Shown one piece after another: positions 7,819-15,910 of a stretch of 40,362 nucleotides of DNA. Below the pieces are notes generated by a model that was given only the letters and a program-made list of their open reading frames with translations, searched no databases and was not told the origin of the DNA. Made by a program: the position numbers and the translations under genes. Positions within the stretch are counted from its first letter, which is position 1. Every line of letters begins with the position of its first letter. The DNA is from Acidobacteriota bacterium (GTDB taxonomy: Bacteria > Acidobacteriota > Terriglobia > Terriglobales > Acidobacteriaceae): the NCBI GenBank assembly GCA_021828835.1, contig JAJZCY010000006.1:1-40362 (forward strand), in the 5' to 3' direction.

Positions 7819-8799
7819 TTACTGGCCCTTGGAGGCCAGAGCGCCGCTCTCCGGCTCCTGCTGAGCATAGGTCGTGCGCAGGTACTTGTGCGGATTCACC
7901 GGAACGTTGTGGACACGAACCTCGTAATGCAGATGCGGTCCCGTGGAACGGCCCGAGTCGCCCACGTAGCCGATGATTTGGCCCTCGACCACGTGCTGGC
8001 CGGGGATGACTGCAATCGAAGAGAGATGCCCGTAGAGGGTCGAGATCTCGTGACCATGGTTGAGAGTGATCTCGCGGCCGTATCCCCTCTCCCAGCCGGC
8101 GGCAGCCACATCGCCGTCCGCGGTAGCGCGTACCGGCGTGCCGCTCGGGGCGTCGATGTCAATGCCGGGATGGAAAGCGCCCTCACCGTTGATGGGATCC
8201 TCGCGTTCGCCGAAGCTGGAGCCTACGCGACCCATGACAGGCCAAAGATCAGGAGCGTCAGCCAACGTGGTCCAGTCGCCCACAAAACCGGGAGCCAGGC
8301 CGTTCTCAACGGCGCGGGAGATCCGGCCGGAGATGGCCTCGTTGCGCAGTTTGTAGAACTGATCGATAGAACTCGCAATCTGCTGCTGATTGAGATCGTC
8401 GGGCTGCGCCAGGGACGGCGGAGCCGGCGCCTTGGCGGTCTGCGCCGCAGCCGACTCGTGCATCGCGGCGGAGACCCGGTCACGCCGCAATCCGTAAAGC
8501 GCCGTCACTTCGCTGGCCAGTGCGCCCAGCGAGGCCACCTGCACGGTACGGTCGTGCGCGATCTGGGCCATCTGCTGATAGTCCTTGCGCAGAGTTTCGC
8601 GCTGCTGGCGCACCTGATTGTAGCTTTGGGTCTTGAGCAGCATGCGGGTGTACGATCCCGCCATGCCCACGATGGTGAATGCACCCACCACGGACGCGGC
8701 CACAAAAACGTAGGCATAGTGAAGCGGTACGGGAACCTTGCGGACCCGCCCTTCAGCGTCCCGGGACACAAAAAGAATGTAGGAGCGTTTGCGCAGCAT
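7819..8799 (-). CDS. M23-family peptidoglycan endopeptidase, membrane-anchored
   Basis: A 326-residue bitopic protein. A cytoplasmic N-terminus (MLRKRSYILFVSRDAEG) precedes one membrane helix (about 31-53), then a coiled-coil-like stretch (about 57-105, rich in Gln/Arg/Leu). The LytM/M23 domain follows: H210 and D214 in FHPGIDID, and H289/H291 in the PHLHYEV motif, the expected zinc ligands and catalytic His. GYVGDSGRSTGPHLH is canonical. It should cut peptide cross-links in the periplasmic cell wall. The ATG at 8799 has GAGGTGGAG directly upstream. The gene is divergent from thiL and has no obvious operon partner. Confidence 0.92.
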   Translation of the reverse strand: MLRKRSYILFVSRDAEGRVRKVPVPLHYAYVFVAASVVGAFTIVGMAGSYTRMLLKTQSYNQVRQQRETLRKDYQQMAQIAHDRTVQVASLGALASEVTALYGLRRDRVSAAMHESAAAQTAKAPAPPSLAQPDDLNQQQIASSIDQFYKLRNEAISGRISRAVENGLAPGFVGDWTTLADAPDLWPVMGRVGSSFGEREDPINGEGAFHPGIDIDAPSGTPVRATADGDVAAAGWERGYGREITLNHGHEISTLYGHLSSIAVIPGQHVVEGQIIGYVGDSGRSTGPHLHYEVRVHNVPVNPHKYLRTTYAQQEPESGALASKGQ

Positions 8800-9106
8800 C
8801 TCCACCTCTGGCCCATTCAACAGGCCCCACAATTCGCAGGGGGGTTCAAAATGTGGCGCGCAGAAATTTTTCTTTTCACCTTACGAACAATTCAGATGCA
8901 GCTTCGCTCGCAGGAGGATGTTGATTCAGGCTAACAGACCCCCTGCGGAGGGTCAACGCTGGACCGAGGAAAACAAGGCTAGAAAAACCCCTTCCCAGGG
9001 TGTAAGCGATAGTTTCCCCAGGCTTTTGGTAGATTCTGCTGCTAAATTCAGCGGATCGAAGAGTTTTCCTCCCGGACTGCCAGCCCGTTTGCCCTATCCT
9101 CAAGGG
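8800..9106. other. Divergent spacer between the M23 gene and thiL
   Basis: About 307 bases. It includes an AT-rich patch (AAATTTTTCTTTTCACC near 8865-8881) that could hold the promoter of the M23 gene or an upstream element. No repeats or RNA genes were recognised. The thiL start may be a little earlier than annotated, because its frame is open through this spacer. Confidence 0.4.
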
Positions 9107-10174
9107 GTGACCGCACCCCGCCCATCTGCCGCCCAGCCCTCCGCGCCCGCCGAACTGGAATTGATCGAGCGCATCCGGCTCCGCGCCGTCGCCACCCGCA
9201 CCCGCGAGCTCCGGCTGGGCATCGGCGACGACTGCGCCGTTCTGCGCCCTCGCCCCGGAGAAGAGATGGTGGTCACCACCGACCTGAGCTTGGCCGGGCG
9301 GCATTTCCGTCTGGATTGGCACCCGCCGGAGACCGTCGGGCACCGCACTCTCGCCCGCGGCTTGAGCGACCTGGCGGCCATGGGGGCGCGGCCAGTTGCC
9401 GCCTTCCTCTCACTGGGACTGCCCCGCGAACTAGTCGAGAAGCAAGCCGGCCGGCGTCGAAAGACCTGGATCGACCGTTTTCTGGACGGTTTTCTCGCCT
9501 TGGCCGACGCGACCGGCACGCCCCTGGCTGGCGGCGATCTGGCCGAGTCGCCCGTCTTCGCCGCGGACATCGTCCTGCTCGGCGCGGTGAGGCGGGGCAA
9601 GGCTTTGCTGCGCTCCGCCGCACGGCCCGGCGACCTGCTCTACGTGACCGGCGCCCTGGGCGGCGCGGCCTTCGGCCTGCAGCGACTGGCTGAATGGAGG
9701 CGCGCCTCCGTGGGGTCCGCGGAGGTTTCGGAGATCCCGCGCAGCAGGACCGCTGCGCTGGGCCGCCATCTTTACCCGCAGCCGCGGCTCGCTCAGGGCG
9801 AAGCGCTGGTCCGGCGCAGCCTGGCCACTGCCGGCCTCGATATCAGCGACGGCCTCTCCACTGATCTCGCGCATCTTTGCCAAGAATCCCGGGTGGTCGC
9901 CGAGCTGGATGCGCAGGCAATTCCCATCGCCTCTGGAGCGACTCTCGAACAGGCGCTGCACGGCGGCGAGGACTACGAGTTGCTCTTCACGGCGCGAGCC
10001 TCGGCGCGCGTGCCGCGCGCGATTGACGGCGTGCCGGTCACCCGCATCGGCCGCATTCTGCGGCGCGACAGCCGCAGGCCCCAGATGACCCTGCTCACGG
10101 CGCAAGGTCCGGAGCCGCTTCTCGCACGTGGATGGCAGCACTTTTCGCAACCGATACACGATGTGCGCCGATGA
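9107..10174 (+). CDS. thiL: Thiamine-monophosphate kinase
   Basis: A 355-residue enzyme that phosphorylates thiamine monophosphate to thiamine diphosphate with ATP, the last step of thiamine synthesis. Family motifs are in order: GIGDDCAVL near residue 36, DLSLAGRHF near 58, GLSDLAAMGARP near 85, GGDLAES near 143, DISDGLSTDLAHLC near 245 and GGEDYELLF near 287. The Asp residues of GDD and of the other motifs that bind Mg-ATP are present. The start is uncertain; the GTG at 9107 gives a normal ThiL length with a short Pro/Ala-rich lead. Its stop overlaps the next gene's ATG (ATGA at 10171-10174), so the two are coupled. HypE, also in this window, has the same fold, but this protein has the ThiL motif set. 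Confidence 0.93.
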   Translation: MTAPRPSAAQPSAPAELELIERIRLRAVATRTRELRLGIGDDCAVLRPRPGEEMVVTTDLSLAGRHFRLDWHPPETVGHRTLARGLSDLAAMGARPVAAFLSLGLPRELVEKQAGRRRKTWIDRFLDGFLALADATGTPLAGGDLAESPVFAADIVLLGAVRRGKALLRSAARPGDLLYVTGALGGAAFGLQRLAEWRRASVGSAEVSEIPRSRTAALGRHLYPQPRLAQGEALVRRSLATAGLDISDGLSTDLAHLCQESRVVAELDAQAIPIASGATLEQALHGGEDYELLFTARASARVPRAIDGVPVTRIGRILRRDSRRPQMTLLTAQGPEPLLARGWQHFSQPIHDVRR

Positions 10175-10734
10175 GTAGCCCCACCATCGATCGGACCTTC
10201 CCGCACCGCTGGCGCGCTGAGATTCTGGGAGCGCGACCGGTTATCCTGCCACCTCGCCACTACACCTATCCCCGACAGGCGGAAGAGGTAGAGCGTGGCG
10301 CGCTCGAGGTGATGGTTGCGCCCGAAGGCGCCCCGCCCTTTCTCGCCACCTGCGCCCTCGGCTTCCGCGATCCCATCGTGCCCAGCGGGTTGTGGTCGAC
10401 TCCCAACCCGGAAGAGATCTGTGCGGTCGCGGGCGGGTATGCCTACCTCATCGACACCACCGCACCGGAGCGGTTCACGATGCTTCCCTACCGTCCCGTG
10501 CTGGAAGTTCGCGCCGTTGTCGCCGAAAGCCTGCTCCTGTTTGTCAGCAACCGCTCAATTCTGGCCTGGGGCTGCGGCGGACAGGCCTGGGAGTCCGGTA
10601 AGCTCTCCGATGAGGGCGTGACCGTCACCGCGATCGAGAGCGGCATCCTGCGCGGGACCGGCTGGAACATGATGACAGACAAGGCCCCCCCCTTCGCCCT
10701 CGACCTGCGCAGCGGACGCCTGGCCACTGGCTAG
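10171..10734 (+). CDS. Unknown protein translationally coupled to thiL
   Basis: A 187-residue protein with no signal peptide or membrane helix. It is rich in beta-strand patterns: RAEILGARPVILPPRHYTYPRQ at the start, AGGYAYLIDT near residue 90, and SILAWGCGGQAW near 130 followed by a Gly/Thr-rich end (SGILRGTGWNMM). The segments with G-W-aromatic turns look like propeller or all-beta repeats. I do not recognise the family. The ATG at 10171 overlaps the thiL stop by four bases, strongly supporting this start and co-expression with thiL. The last codon forms a CTAG overlap with the convergent DoxX gene. A link to thiamine is only suggested by coupling. Confidence 0.75.
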   Translation: MSSPTIDRTFPHRWRAEILGARPVILPPRHYTYPRQAEEVERGALEVMVAPEGAPPFLATCALGFRDPIVPSGLWSTPNPEEICAVAGGYAYLIDTTAPERFTMLPYRPVLEVRAVVAESLLLFVSNRSILAWGCGGQAWESGKLSDEGVTVTAIESGILRGTGWNMMTDKAPPFALDLRSGRLATG

Positions 10735-11204
10735 CTCACCGGTACCCGCGACTCTTCGTCGACCGTCGAAGTTCTTTCCTCGGCGATCAGCGCGTCCAGG
10801 CTGATCGGTCCTGCCCCGCAGAACAGCATCGCCAGAGCAGCGGCCATGTAGACCACGATGAGTTCGCCGTGACCGCCGGTGGCCTTGTCGAGAAACGCGA
10901 AGTGATGCACCAGCGACCAGGCTACGAAGAGATTCACCAGCACCACCAGGGCCGCCCACCGCGTTGCCAGGCCCACCACCAGGAACAGGGTGCAGATGCC
11001 GTCGGAGAGCATGGCGAAGATCAGACTGGGCAGCGCGCCGATGTGCAACGGATCGGGAAAATGCGCTGCCATTTTGCCGAAGGTGAACAGCTTCTCGGTG
11101 CCATGCTTCAGGAACATGGAACCGAACGCAATCACGCGCAGCAGCAGCAGCCCCACCCCGGTACGGACCGGCACAATATCCATCCGCAAAAGCCGTTTGA
11201 ACAT
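10731..11204 (-). CDS. DoxX-family membrane protein
   Basis: A 157-residue integral membrane protein with four probable helices (about 14-34, 60-80, 83-103, 117-137). The opening VGLLLLRVIAFGSMFLKHGTEKLF, with the H-G-x-x-K pattern, the central SDGICTLFLVVGLATRWAALVV and the late GELIVVYMAAAL are characteristic of DoxX/DoxD-like proteins. Their biochemical activity is poorly defined; some are linked to redox stress. The ATG at 11204 is preceded by AGGAGG at five bases. Its TAG stop overlaps the TAG of the converging gene in the palindrome CTAG. Probably monocistronic. Confidence 0.88.
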   Translation of the reverse strand: MFKRLLRMDIVPVRTGVGLLLLRVIAFGSMFLKHGTEKLFTFGKMAAHFPDPLHIGALPSLIFAMLSDGICTLFLVVGLATRWAALVVLVNLFVAWSLVHHFAFLDKATGGHGELIVVYMAAALAMLFCGAGPISLDALIAEERTSTVDEESRVPVS

Positions 11205-11312
11205 GAAAACCTCCTGCGCGGGGAAGCGCGCTGCCGCCTGACGAGGCAACCCTAGCGAGGCTTCGGCACCCCTGTCAAGAAGGTTTTACACGTTCGTTAA
11301 AGCTACGGCGGG

Positions 11313-12470
11313 CTAGCCCTCGTTCTCTCCCAGCGCCAGGCGCAACTGGTGCGCGTCGCTCCAGGCGAAGCGCAGCCCGCCGGCCACCAGGCCCCGCCCC
11401 AGCAACTGCACCAGCGCGATCACCGCGGCCGCCTTGCGCGGCGCAGTGCCCCGCGGCCAGATCTCGCTCAGCGGCCGGACCACACCGTTGGCGTCGGGAT
11501 GAAAAACGCGCTCGTCCCAGGTGCGCGACCCCAGCGGAAAGTCCGGGTAGTGGCGCACTGCGTCGATCGTCGATTGCAGGATGCGATGCTTCCACGGTTC
11601 CGCATACTGCGGCATAAAGAGCACGTGGCTCTTCCGCTCGCGGCGGATCTCGTGCACGAACTCGGTGAAGGTGGCGGCATTGGTCAGGTTCAGCGTGGCG
11701 TTAGGCTCCACGCCGTGACGGTCGCCGCCCGAGATCAACAGCATATTCCACTGCTCCGCCAGGCGCCGCACCGCCCGGTTCTCGTCCCAGTTGCGCAAAC
11801 CGTTCAGTTCCAGCGCATGAAGAAACTGCCCGTTCTTCTGTAAGAACTCGTTGACCAGAACCTCGTGCTTTTCCTTGCCAACCAGGTAGAGGTCCCACAT
11901 GGGGTGATTGAACACCACCAGCACGTTGGGCTCGCGGTTGAGCGCGGAGAGCAGCGCGGTCAGGCGCGCATCGCTGGGCCGCGCGGTGAACTCCGCAAAA
12001 ACCTCCATCCACTGCGTTGCCTTGGCGCTGGGCAGGTTGTGCACGCCCAGATGAAAGGCCTGCTGGCCGCCATAGGGCGCGGTCCACTCCACGCTGACCG
12101 GGATCTGGCGGGCGCTCACGGTGGTGCGCAACAGCATGGGCGCGTTGATGTTGTCGTGGTCGGTCAGCGACACCATCGGCGCCAGCCCCAGTTCCTCCAC
12201 CTGCCGGCTTTCCAGGTCGAAGGCCAGCTTGGGCGTCATGGGCGGCGTCCAGTAGCTGCGCGCGTAATCCAGGCGCACCCCGTAAGTCTTTTCCGCGCGC
12301 CGCTCCAGCCGCGTAATCAGCGGCCGCACGATGGGAAACTGATTGCCGAAATTAGCCAGGAAGTCGAGCGTTTCCTGCGACTGATTGGTGTGACCGTGCA
12401 GAGAGACGCCGGCGCGGAATCCCCGCGTCGCCGTCCGGTCGCGCCAAAGGTAGGAAATGGAATTGAGCAT
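11313..12470 (-). CDS. PHP-superfamily metallohydrolase-like protein
   Basis: A 385-residue cytoplasmic protein. Probable metal-binding motifs of the PHP fold are visible: H25 and H27 in SLHGHTN, D104-H105-D106 in SLTDHDN, FNHPMWDLY near residue 195, and SGGDRHGVEPNA near residue 248. These fit the HxH...DHD...H...D(R)H arrangement that binds two or three metals in PHP phosphoesterases. The substrate is unknown. The C-terminal 70 residues include a Gly/Ala-rich hydrophobic segment. The ATG at 12470 has GGGGAG upstream. It stands alone between DoxX and the LOG-family gene, all on the minus strand but with gaps of about 110 and 150 bases, so it need not be in an operon. Confidence 0.8.
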   Translation of the reverse strand: MLNSISYLWRDRTATRGFRAGVSLHGHTNQSQETLDFLANFGNQFPIVRPLITRLERRAEKTYGVRLDYARSYWTPPMTPKLAFDLESRQVEELGLAPMVSLTDHDNINAPMLLRTTVSARQIPVSVEWTAPYGGQQAFHLGVHNLPSAKATQWMEVFAEFTARPSDARLTALLSALNREPNVLVVFNHPMWDLYLVGKEKHEVLVNEFLQKNGQFLHALELNGLRNWDENRAVRRLAEQWNMLLISGGDRHGVEPNATLNLTNAATFTEFVHEIRRERKSHVLFMPQYAEPWKHRILQSTIDAVRHYPDFPLGSRTWDERVFHPDANGVVRPLSEIWPRGTAPRKAAAVIALVQLLGRGLVAGGLRFAWSDAHQLRLALGENEG

Positions 12471-12623
12471 ATCGCTCTCCCCCGCTCCGGAATGTCCTTC
12501 CCGGAGCCTCGTTTCCAGTCTCACAGACCTGCGTGAATGCACCATGAATGCGACAACAAATGCCGTTCAAATCGGGTAGAGGAATCCTGAGAGTTACCGC
12601 CACCCCAAGGGCGCGGGGCAAAT

Positions 12624-13787
12624 TTATTTGCGGGTTTTTGCGATCTCCGGAGCCAGAAAATCCTCCACCGTCATGCCCGCCATCAGGTCTTCGTCGCTGG
12701 CCGCCGCGATCTCTGCGGCCAGATAGTTCTCCGTGAGCCCGTGGCGCAGCAGCTCGAACGCCTGCTCCGGGGTGTCGGCGAACTGAAACAGCTCAATATC
12801 TTTCGGCGAGATCGCCCCGGTATCCACGAGTGCATCCAGGTTGAACACCCGCTTCCAGTAATCGGAGCCGTAGATGACAACGGTGATCCTTTTGGCCAGC
12901 TTCTGGGTCTGGGTCAGGGTCAGGATCTCGAACATCTCGTCGAGCGTGCCGAAGCCTCCCGGAAACACCACCAGCGCCTTGGAGAGATACGCAAACCACA
13001 GCTTGCGCATGAAAAAGTAGTGGAACTCGAAGTTCAGCGAGGGCGTGATGTAGGGGTTGGGCGCCTGCTCGAAGGGCAGCCGGATGTTCAGGCCGATGGT
13101 CTTGCCGCCAGCCTCGTAGGCTCCGCGATTGGCCGCCTCCATAATGCCCGGGCCGCCGCCCGAGGTCACCACGAAACGATGCTTGTGCGAGGGGATATTC
13201 TTGGCCCAGCGGGTAAGCAGTTGCGCCAGCCGGCGCGCGTCTTCGTAGTAGCGCGCCATCTCCACCGCCGCCACCGCGCGTTTGCGTTGCAGGGTGGAAG
13301 CTTGCCCTTCGGCAATCTCGCGCGCCTTGGCGGGCTGCTCCTCGCGCGGCGCGAGCCGGGTGGACCCGGTGTTGTCGAGCAGTTCGAGGGCGTGATCGGC
13401 CTCGTCGCGTCCGCGGAAGCGGGCCGAGCCGAAGAATACGACCGTGTCCTGAATCTGCTCGCGCCGGAACCGGGCCAGCGGCTCCATATACTCGGACACG
13501 ATCCGGATCAGCCGCCCATCGGGGCCATTCAGAAAGGCGGGATTCTCATACGCCAGCGGTGCGACCTCCAGCGGCTCCGGGACAGCCACGGCGGGAATTA
13601 CGGCCGCCGGCGCATCAGCCGCCGCAGCTCCACCGGAGGGCTCTGGGGCTGACTTGCGCCTCGTTGCGGTGGCAGCCCGCGCTTGGGCGGCAGAGTTGGT
13701 TTTCTTCGACTTTGCCGTTCTTCCGGCTGCGGACTTGGCCGGGGAGGTAGCCGGCCGGGCGGAGGACTTCCGCGCCTTCTCATTCAT
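12624..13787 (-). CDS. LOG-family protein (TIGR00730-like Rossmann fold)
   Basis: A 387-residue protein. Residues 1 to about 85 are a Lys/Ala/Ser/Pro-rich disordered tail, then a Rossmann fold with both signature motifs: GGGPGIMEAANRGA and FPGGFGTLDEMFE (the PGGxGTxxE motif of LOG nucleotide phosphoribohydrolases). Members cleave a nucleoside 5'-monophosphate at the N-glycosidic bond; some make cytokinins, others are lysine-decarboxylase-like in name only. The visible catalytic pattern argues for phosphoribohydrolase activity, but the substrate is unknown. The ATG at 13787 has AGGTGA upstream. The next gene upstream ends four bases away, so the two are almost certainly one transcript. Confidence 0.85.
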   Translation of the reverse strand: MNEKARKSSARPATSPAKSAAGRTAKSKKTNSAAQARAATATRRKSAPEPSGGAAAADAPAAVIPAVAVPEPLEVAPLAYENPAFLNGPDGRLIRIVSEYMEPLARFRREQIQDTVVFFGSARFRGRDEADHALELLDNTGSTRLAPREEQPAKAREIAEGQASTLQRKRAVAAVEMARYYEDARRLAQLLTRWAKNIPSHKHRFVVTSGGGPGIMEAANRGAYEAGGKTIGLNIRLPFEQAPNPYITPSLNFEFHYFFMRKLWFAYLSKALVVFPGGFGTLDEMFEILTLTQTQKLAKRITVVIYGSDYWKRVFNLDALVDTGAISPKDIELFQFADTPEQAFELLRHGLTENYLAAEIAAASDEDLMAGMTVEDFLAPEIAKTRK

Positions 13788-13790
13788 GAA

Positions 13791-14237
13791 TCACCTGTCA
13801 CGATGGCCCATGGCGTCATGCAGGGCGATCCACAAGTTCAGGAGCCCCAGGCCGGAAACAAGGCCTCGCACCGCGCCGTTGGCCGCAATGATGGAAAGAG
13901 TTGGAAACTGAAGAAAGATGGGGTTCTGATCCCAGAACGTGTGCGACCACGGCGCATAGCAGACCGCCAGGCCGATGTACATCCGCAGCATCACACGGAG
14001 AAACAGCTCCAGCCGCTCCAGCCAGCGCGGGATCCGGTCGGGAGGCGGCGCTCCGGTCTGGGTTGCCGCCGCAGGGATTGCAGCCGGTCCGTCAGCAGCC
14101 GGGGGGACGCCGTGGGGAGGGTTGGTAGAGTTCGGCGAGAGCATTCCCTGGGCAATCTCTGTTGTGGTCCCGATAGGTGTCGCCAGGCGAACACGCGGGA
14201 TAGCCGACCGAAGATTCGGCCCGTTCAGGGACGACAT
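13791..14237 (-). CDS. Small membrane protein upstream of the LOG gene
   Basis: A 148-residue protein whose stop is three bases from the LOG-family start. The N-terminal 70 residues are Pro/Ala/Thr-rich and probably disordered. A mid-region (RWLERLELFLRVMLRMYIGLAVCYAPWSHTFWDQNP) has one amphipathic or membrane helix, and residues about 112-135 give a second hydrophobic stretch (FPTLSIIAANGAVRGLVSGLG). A W-H-x-F-W-D-Q-N-P motif lies between. I do not recognise the family. The tight spacing argues for shared expression with the LOG protein, though a common function is not shown. The start could be later, for example within the Pro-rich part. Confidence 0.65.
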   Translation of the reverse strand: MSSLNGPNLRSAIPRVRLATPIGTTTEIAQGMLSPNSTNPPHGVPPAADGPAAIPAAATQTGAPPPDRIPRWLERLELFLRVMLRMYIGLAVCYAPWSHTFWDQNPIFLQFPTLSIIAANGAVRGLVSGLGLLNLWIALHDAMGHRDR

Positions 14238-14265
14238 ACTGCAACGGTATCACAGCACTAGCCAT

Positions 14266-14306
14266 CAGCCGGGGTTCCAGGGGGCGTCTCACCTGGAACC
14301 CGGCTG
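14266..14306. terminator. Long inverted repeat after the beta-barrel gene
   Basis: CAGCCGGGGTTCCAGG (14266-14281) pairs with CCTGGAACCCGGCTG (14292-14306), a 15-bp stem with a single bulged G and a 10-base loop. It lies between the end of the 14325 gene and the start of the 14237 gene, both minus strand. There is no T run on the minus strand, so termination is possible but not proven. Confidence 0.5.
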
Positions 14307-14324
14307 GGCACGCAACGATGCCCT

Positions 14325-15017
14325 TTAGAACTCGTAGAAGAAACCGGCCGCGGGCTGAAACATCTGCGTATGGGCGCCGGAAGAGGGGAGATTCGTCGAC
14401 AGATCCGGGGCTGTGAAGAAGTTTCCGCGAAACTGACCGCGGACACCCCAGTGGTTCGTCAGCGAGTAATCCACGCCACCACCGGCCACCAGCGACGTGC
14501 GAACCACGTCATTCACACCGTAGATGCTGTTGCCCGGGATGGCGATATACCACCCCAGACCGGCCAGGGCGAAAGGCCGGAGCCTTCCAAACTGCTTGGA
14601 AAAAACCCAGTCGACCGAGATGAAATTATCGATGACCGAATCGTGGAACGACTGACCGCAGAAATATCCGCACCCCGTCTTCGTCGCGGTAATGGTCTGA
14701 TTCTCAGTGTTCACTCCGTAGCTCAGCTCAAACCCGACCAGCGGCTTGATCAGGTGACGCACCTCGAACATCCCGCCCGTGCCGTCCTGGGGCGTCTGCG
14801 TCACGCCGCTGCCGGTGCTCGAGCTTAACATCGCCCGATAGAACGAGCCGCCAATATCGGTTTCCGGATAATCCGAGGCGGCATTGCTGGCCTGAGCGCT
14901 CTTCTGAGCGGCCTGTGGCCGAGCGGTCTGCTGCTGCCCCTGCCCCCGTGCCACGGCGCAGCTTAGACCGATCACCGCAAACACAACAACAATTCCAGGC
15001 GTCCACTTCCCTCGCAT
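14325..15017 (-). CDS. Outer-membrane beta-barrel protein (small, unknown function)
   Basis: A 230-residue protein. A signal peptide (residues 1 to about 25: MRGKW, hydrophobic, then AVARGQ) is followed by a Gln/Ala-rich linker and about eight amphipathic strands. Aromatic and Gly residues alternate, for example VGFELSYGVN, FISVDWVFSKQFGRLRPFALAGLGWYIA and VAGGGVDYSLTNHWGVRGQFR. It ends in FFYEF, the terminal aromatic expected for outer-membrane insertion. The pattern matches OmpA/OmpX-like eight-strand barrels. One Cys pair (GCGYFCG) may form a disulfide. The start at 15017 has GGAG upstream, with an alternative ATG at 15029. No partner gene is apparent. Confidence 0.75.
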   Translation of the reverse strand: MRGKWTPGIVVVFAVIGLSCAVARGQGQQQTARPQAAQKSAQASNAASDYPETDIGGSFYRAMLSSSTGSGVTQTPQDGTGGMFEVRHLIKPLVGFELSYGVNTENQTITATKTGCGYFCGQSFHDSVIDNFISVDWVFSKQFGRLRPFALAGLGWYIAIPGNSIYGVNDVVRTSLVAGGGVDYSLTNHWGVRGQFRGNFFTAPDLSTNLPSSGAHTQMFQPAAGFFYEF

Positions 15018-15910
15018 GCTTTTCTCCAAAAGAATTTACCCAGCCGCCGCAGAATCTCCGGGCGGTCCAAATATCAAAAAAACACCCCACGGCCCGGCTC
15101 GCACCGGCTCCGTCTCAGGCTCTCCCGCGGGCTGTGCAGGCACCATCCCCACACTCCCCTCCCGCAGGCGGGTTCCAGGCCCATGCAATGCTCCGAGGAA
15201 TCCACCCTCGTCCGACCCAGTTCCCACCCGGAACCAAACCTGCTCGCCGGGATGCCAGGGAAAGGAAAGCTCATCAGGATTATATCGGCTGGTGCCCCGG
15301 GTCCGGAGCGGTGGGCCGCGAAACTCGCGAGCTGTCCCTTTGCGATCCTGCCAGCCGAGCTCAAAATAGTCGGCGCACCGACCATCCTATGGAGCGATTT
15401 TTGTCGATCTTTTGGAATATCTGCCGCTTGCCAGACAACTTCGCGCGGCTCCTCACCATCCCAATCCACGTGCGCAGGTTTGCTCCGTTCAAGACGCGCC
15501 CCGGGGCGGAAGCGTAGAATCAGCCTCCGTTCCGCTGACGCCTCGGTGCAGGTCATCGTGTCGAGATGGCCGTGCTATTGTCCTGAGCCTGAGCGCCGCC
15601 CGCACATTCGACGCACGACCCTTCCCCAGCCCTGCGTCAACGGGATGCAGGCGAGCGAGCAAGCATTGCGCCCGCCGCATCCCGGCCTCCTTTTTCCGTT
15701 CTGCTTTCAGCTCCAGTCGTGTCAGCTCGAATCGTGGCTGCGACGGACTGCGCCGCTGCGCCCACTCTCAACCCAAACACACCAAGACCCAACCGCTGGC
15801 AGGCGCCCGGAATGCGAGAATACCTGTGGAACTCCCTGCAGCGAGGAGCATCCGCAAGGCATACGAGGCACGGCGATGCTCCAGCTTGATCCCGCGAGGA
15901 TATTGTCCCC
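15018..15910. other. 893-base gap with no intact gene
   Basis: No frame here has convincing protein character across its length, and none has a start with a ribosome-binding site. The minus strand between 15036 and 15556 contains protein-like segments in two different frames (see the separate entry). From 15557 to 15910 I see nothing beyond the probable promoter region of the 15911 gene, with GCGAGGA as its likely ribosome-binding site. Confidence 0.5.
15036..15556 (-). pseudogene. Possible frameshifted remnant of a small protein gene
   Basis: The minus strand in one frame gives a charged, tryptophan-containing stretch (15556 to about 15390: RPGARLERSKPAHVDWDG, then EEPREVVWQAADIPKDRQK). Just downstream, a different frame becomes protein-like (15386 to 15036: ADYFELGWQDRKGTAREF, then SRYNPDELSFPWHPGEQVWF). 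The second frame has a stop at 15387-15389 and no usable start of its own, so a frameshift between the two would explain both. The charged pattern ahead of GWQDRKG faintly recalls PilZ-like domains, but I would not name it. The two segments could also be chance open frames. Confidence 0.3.
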
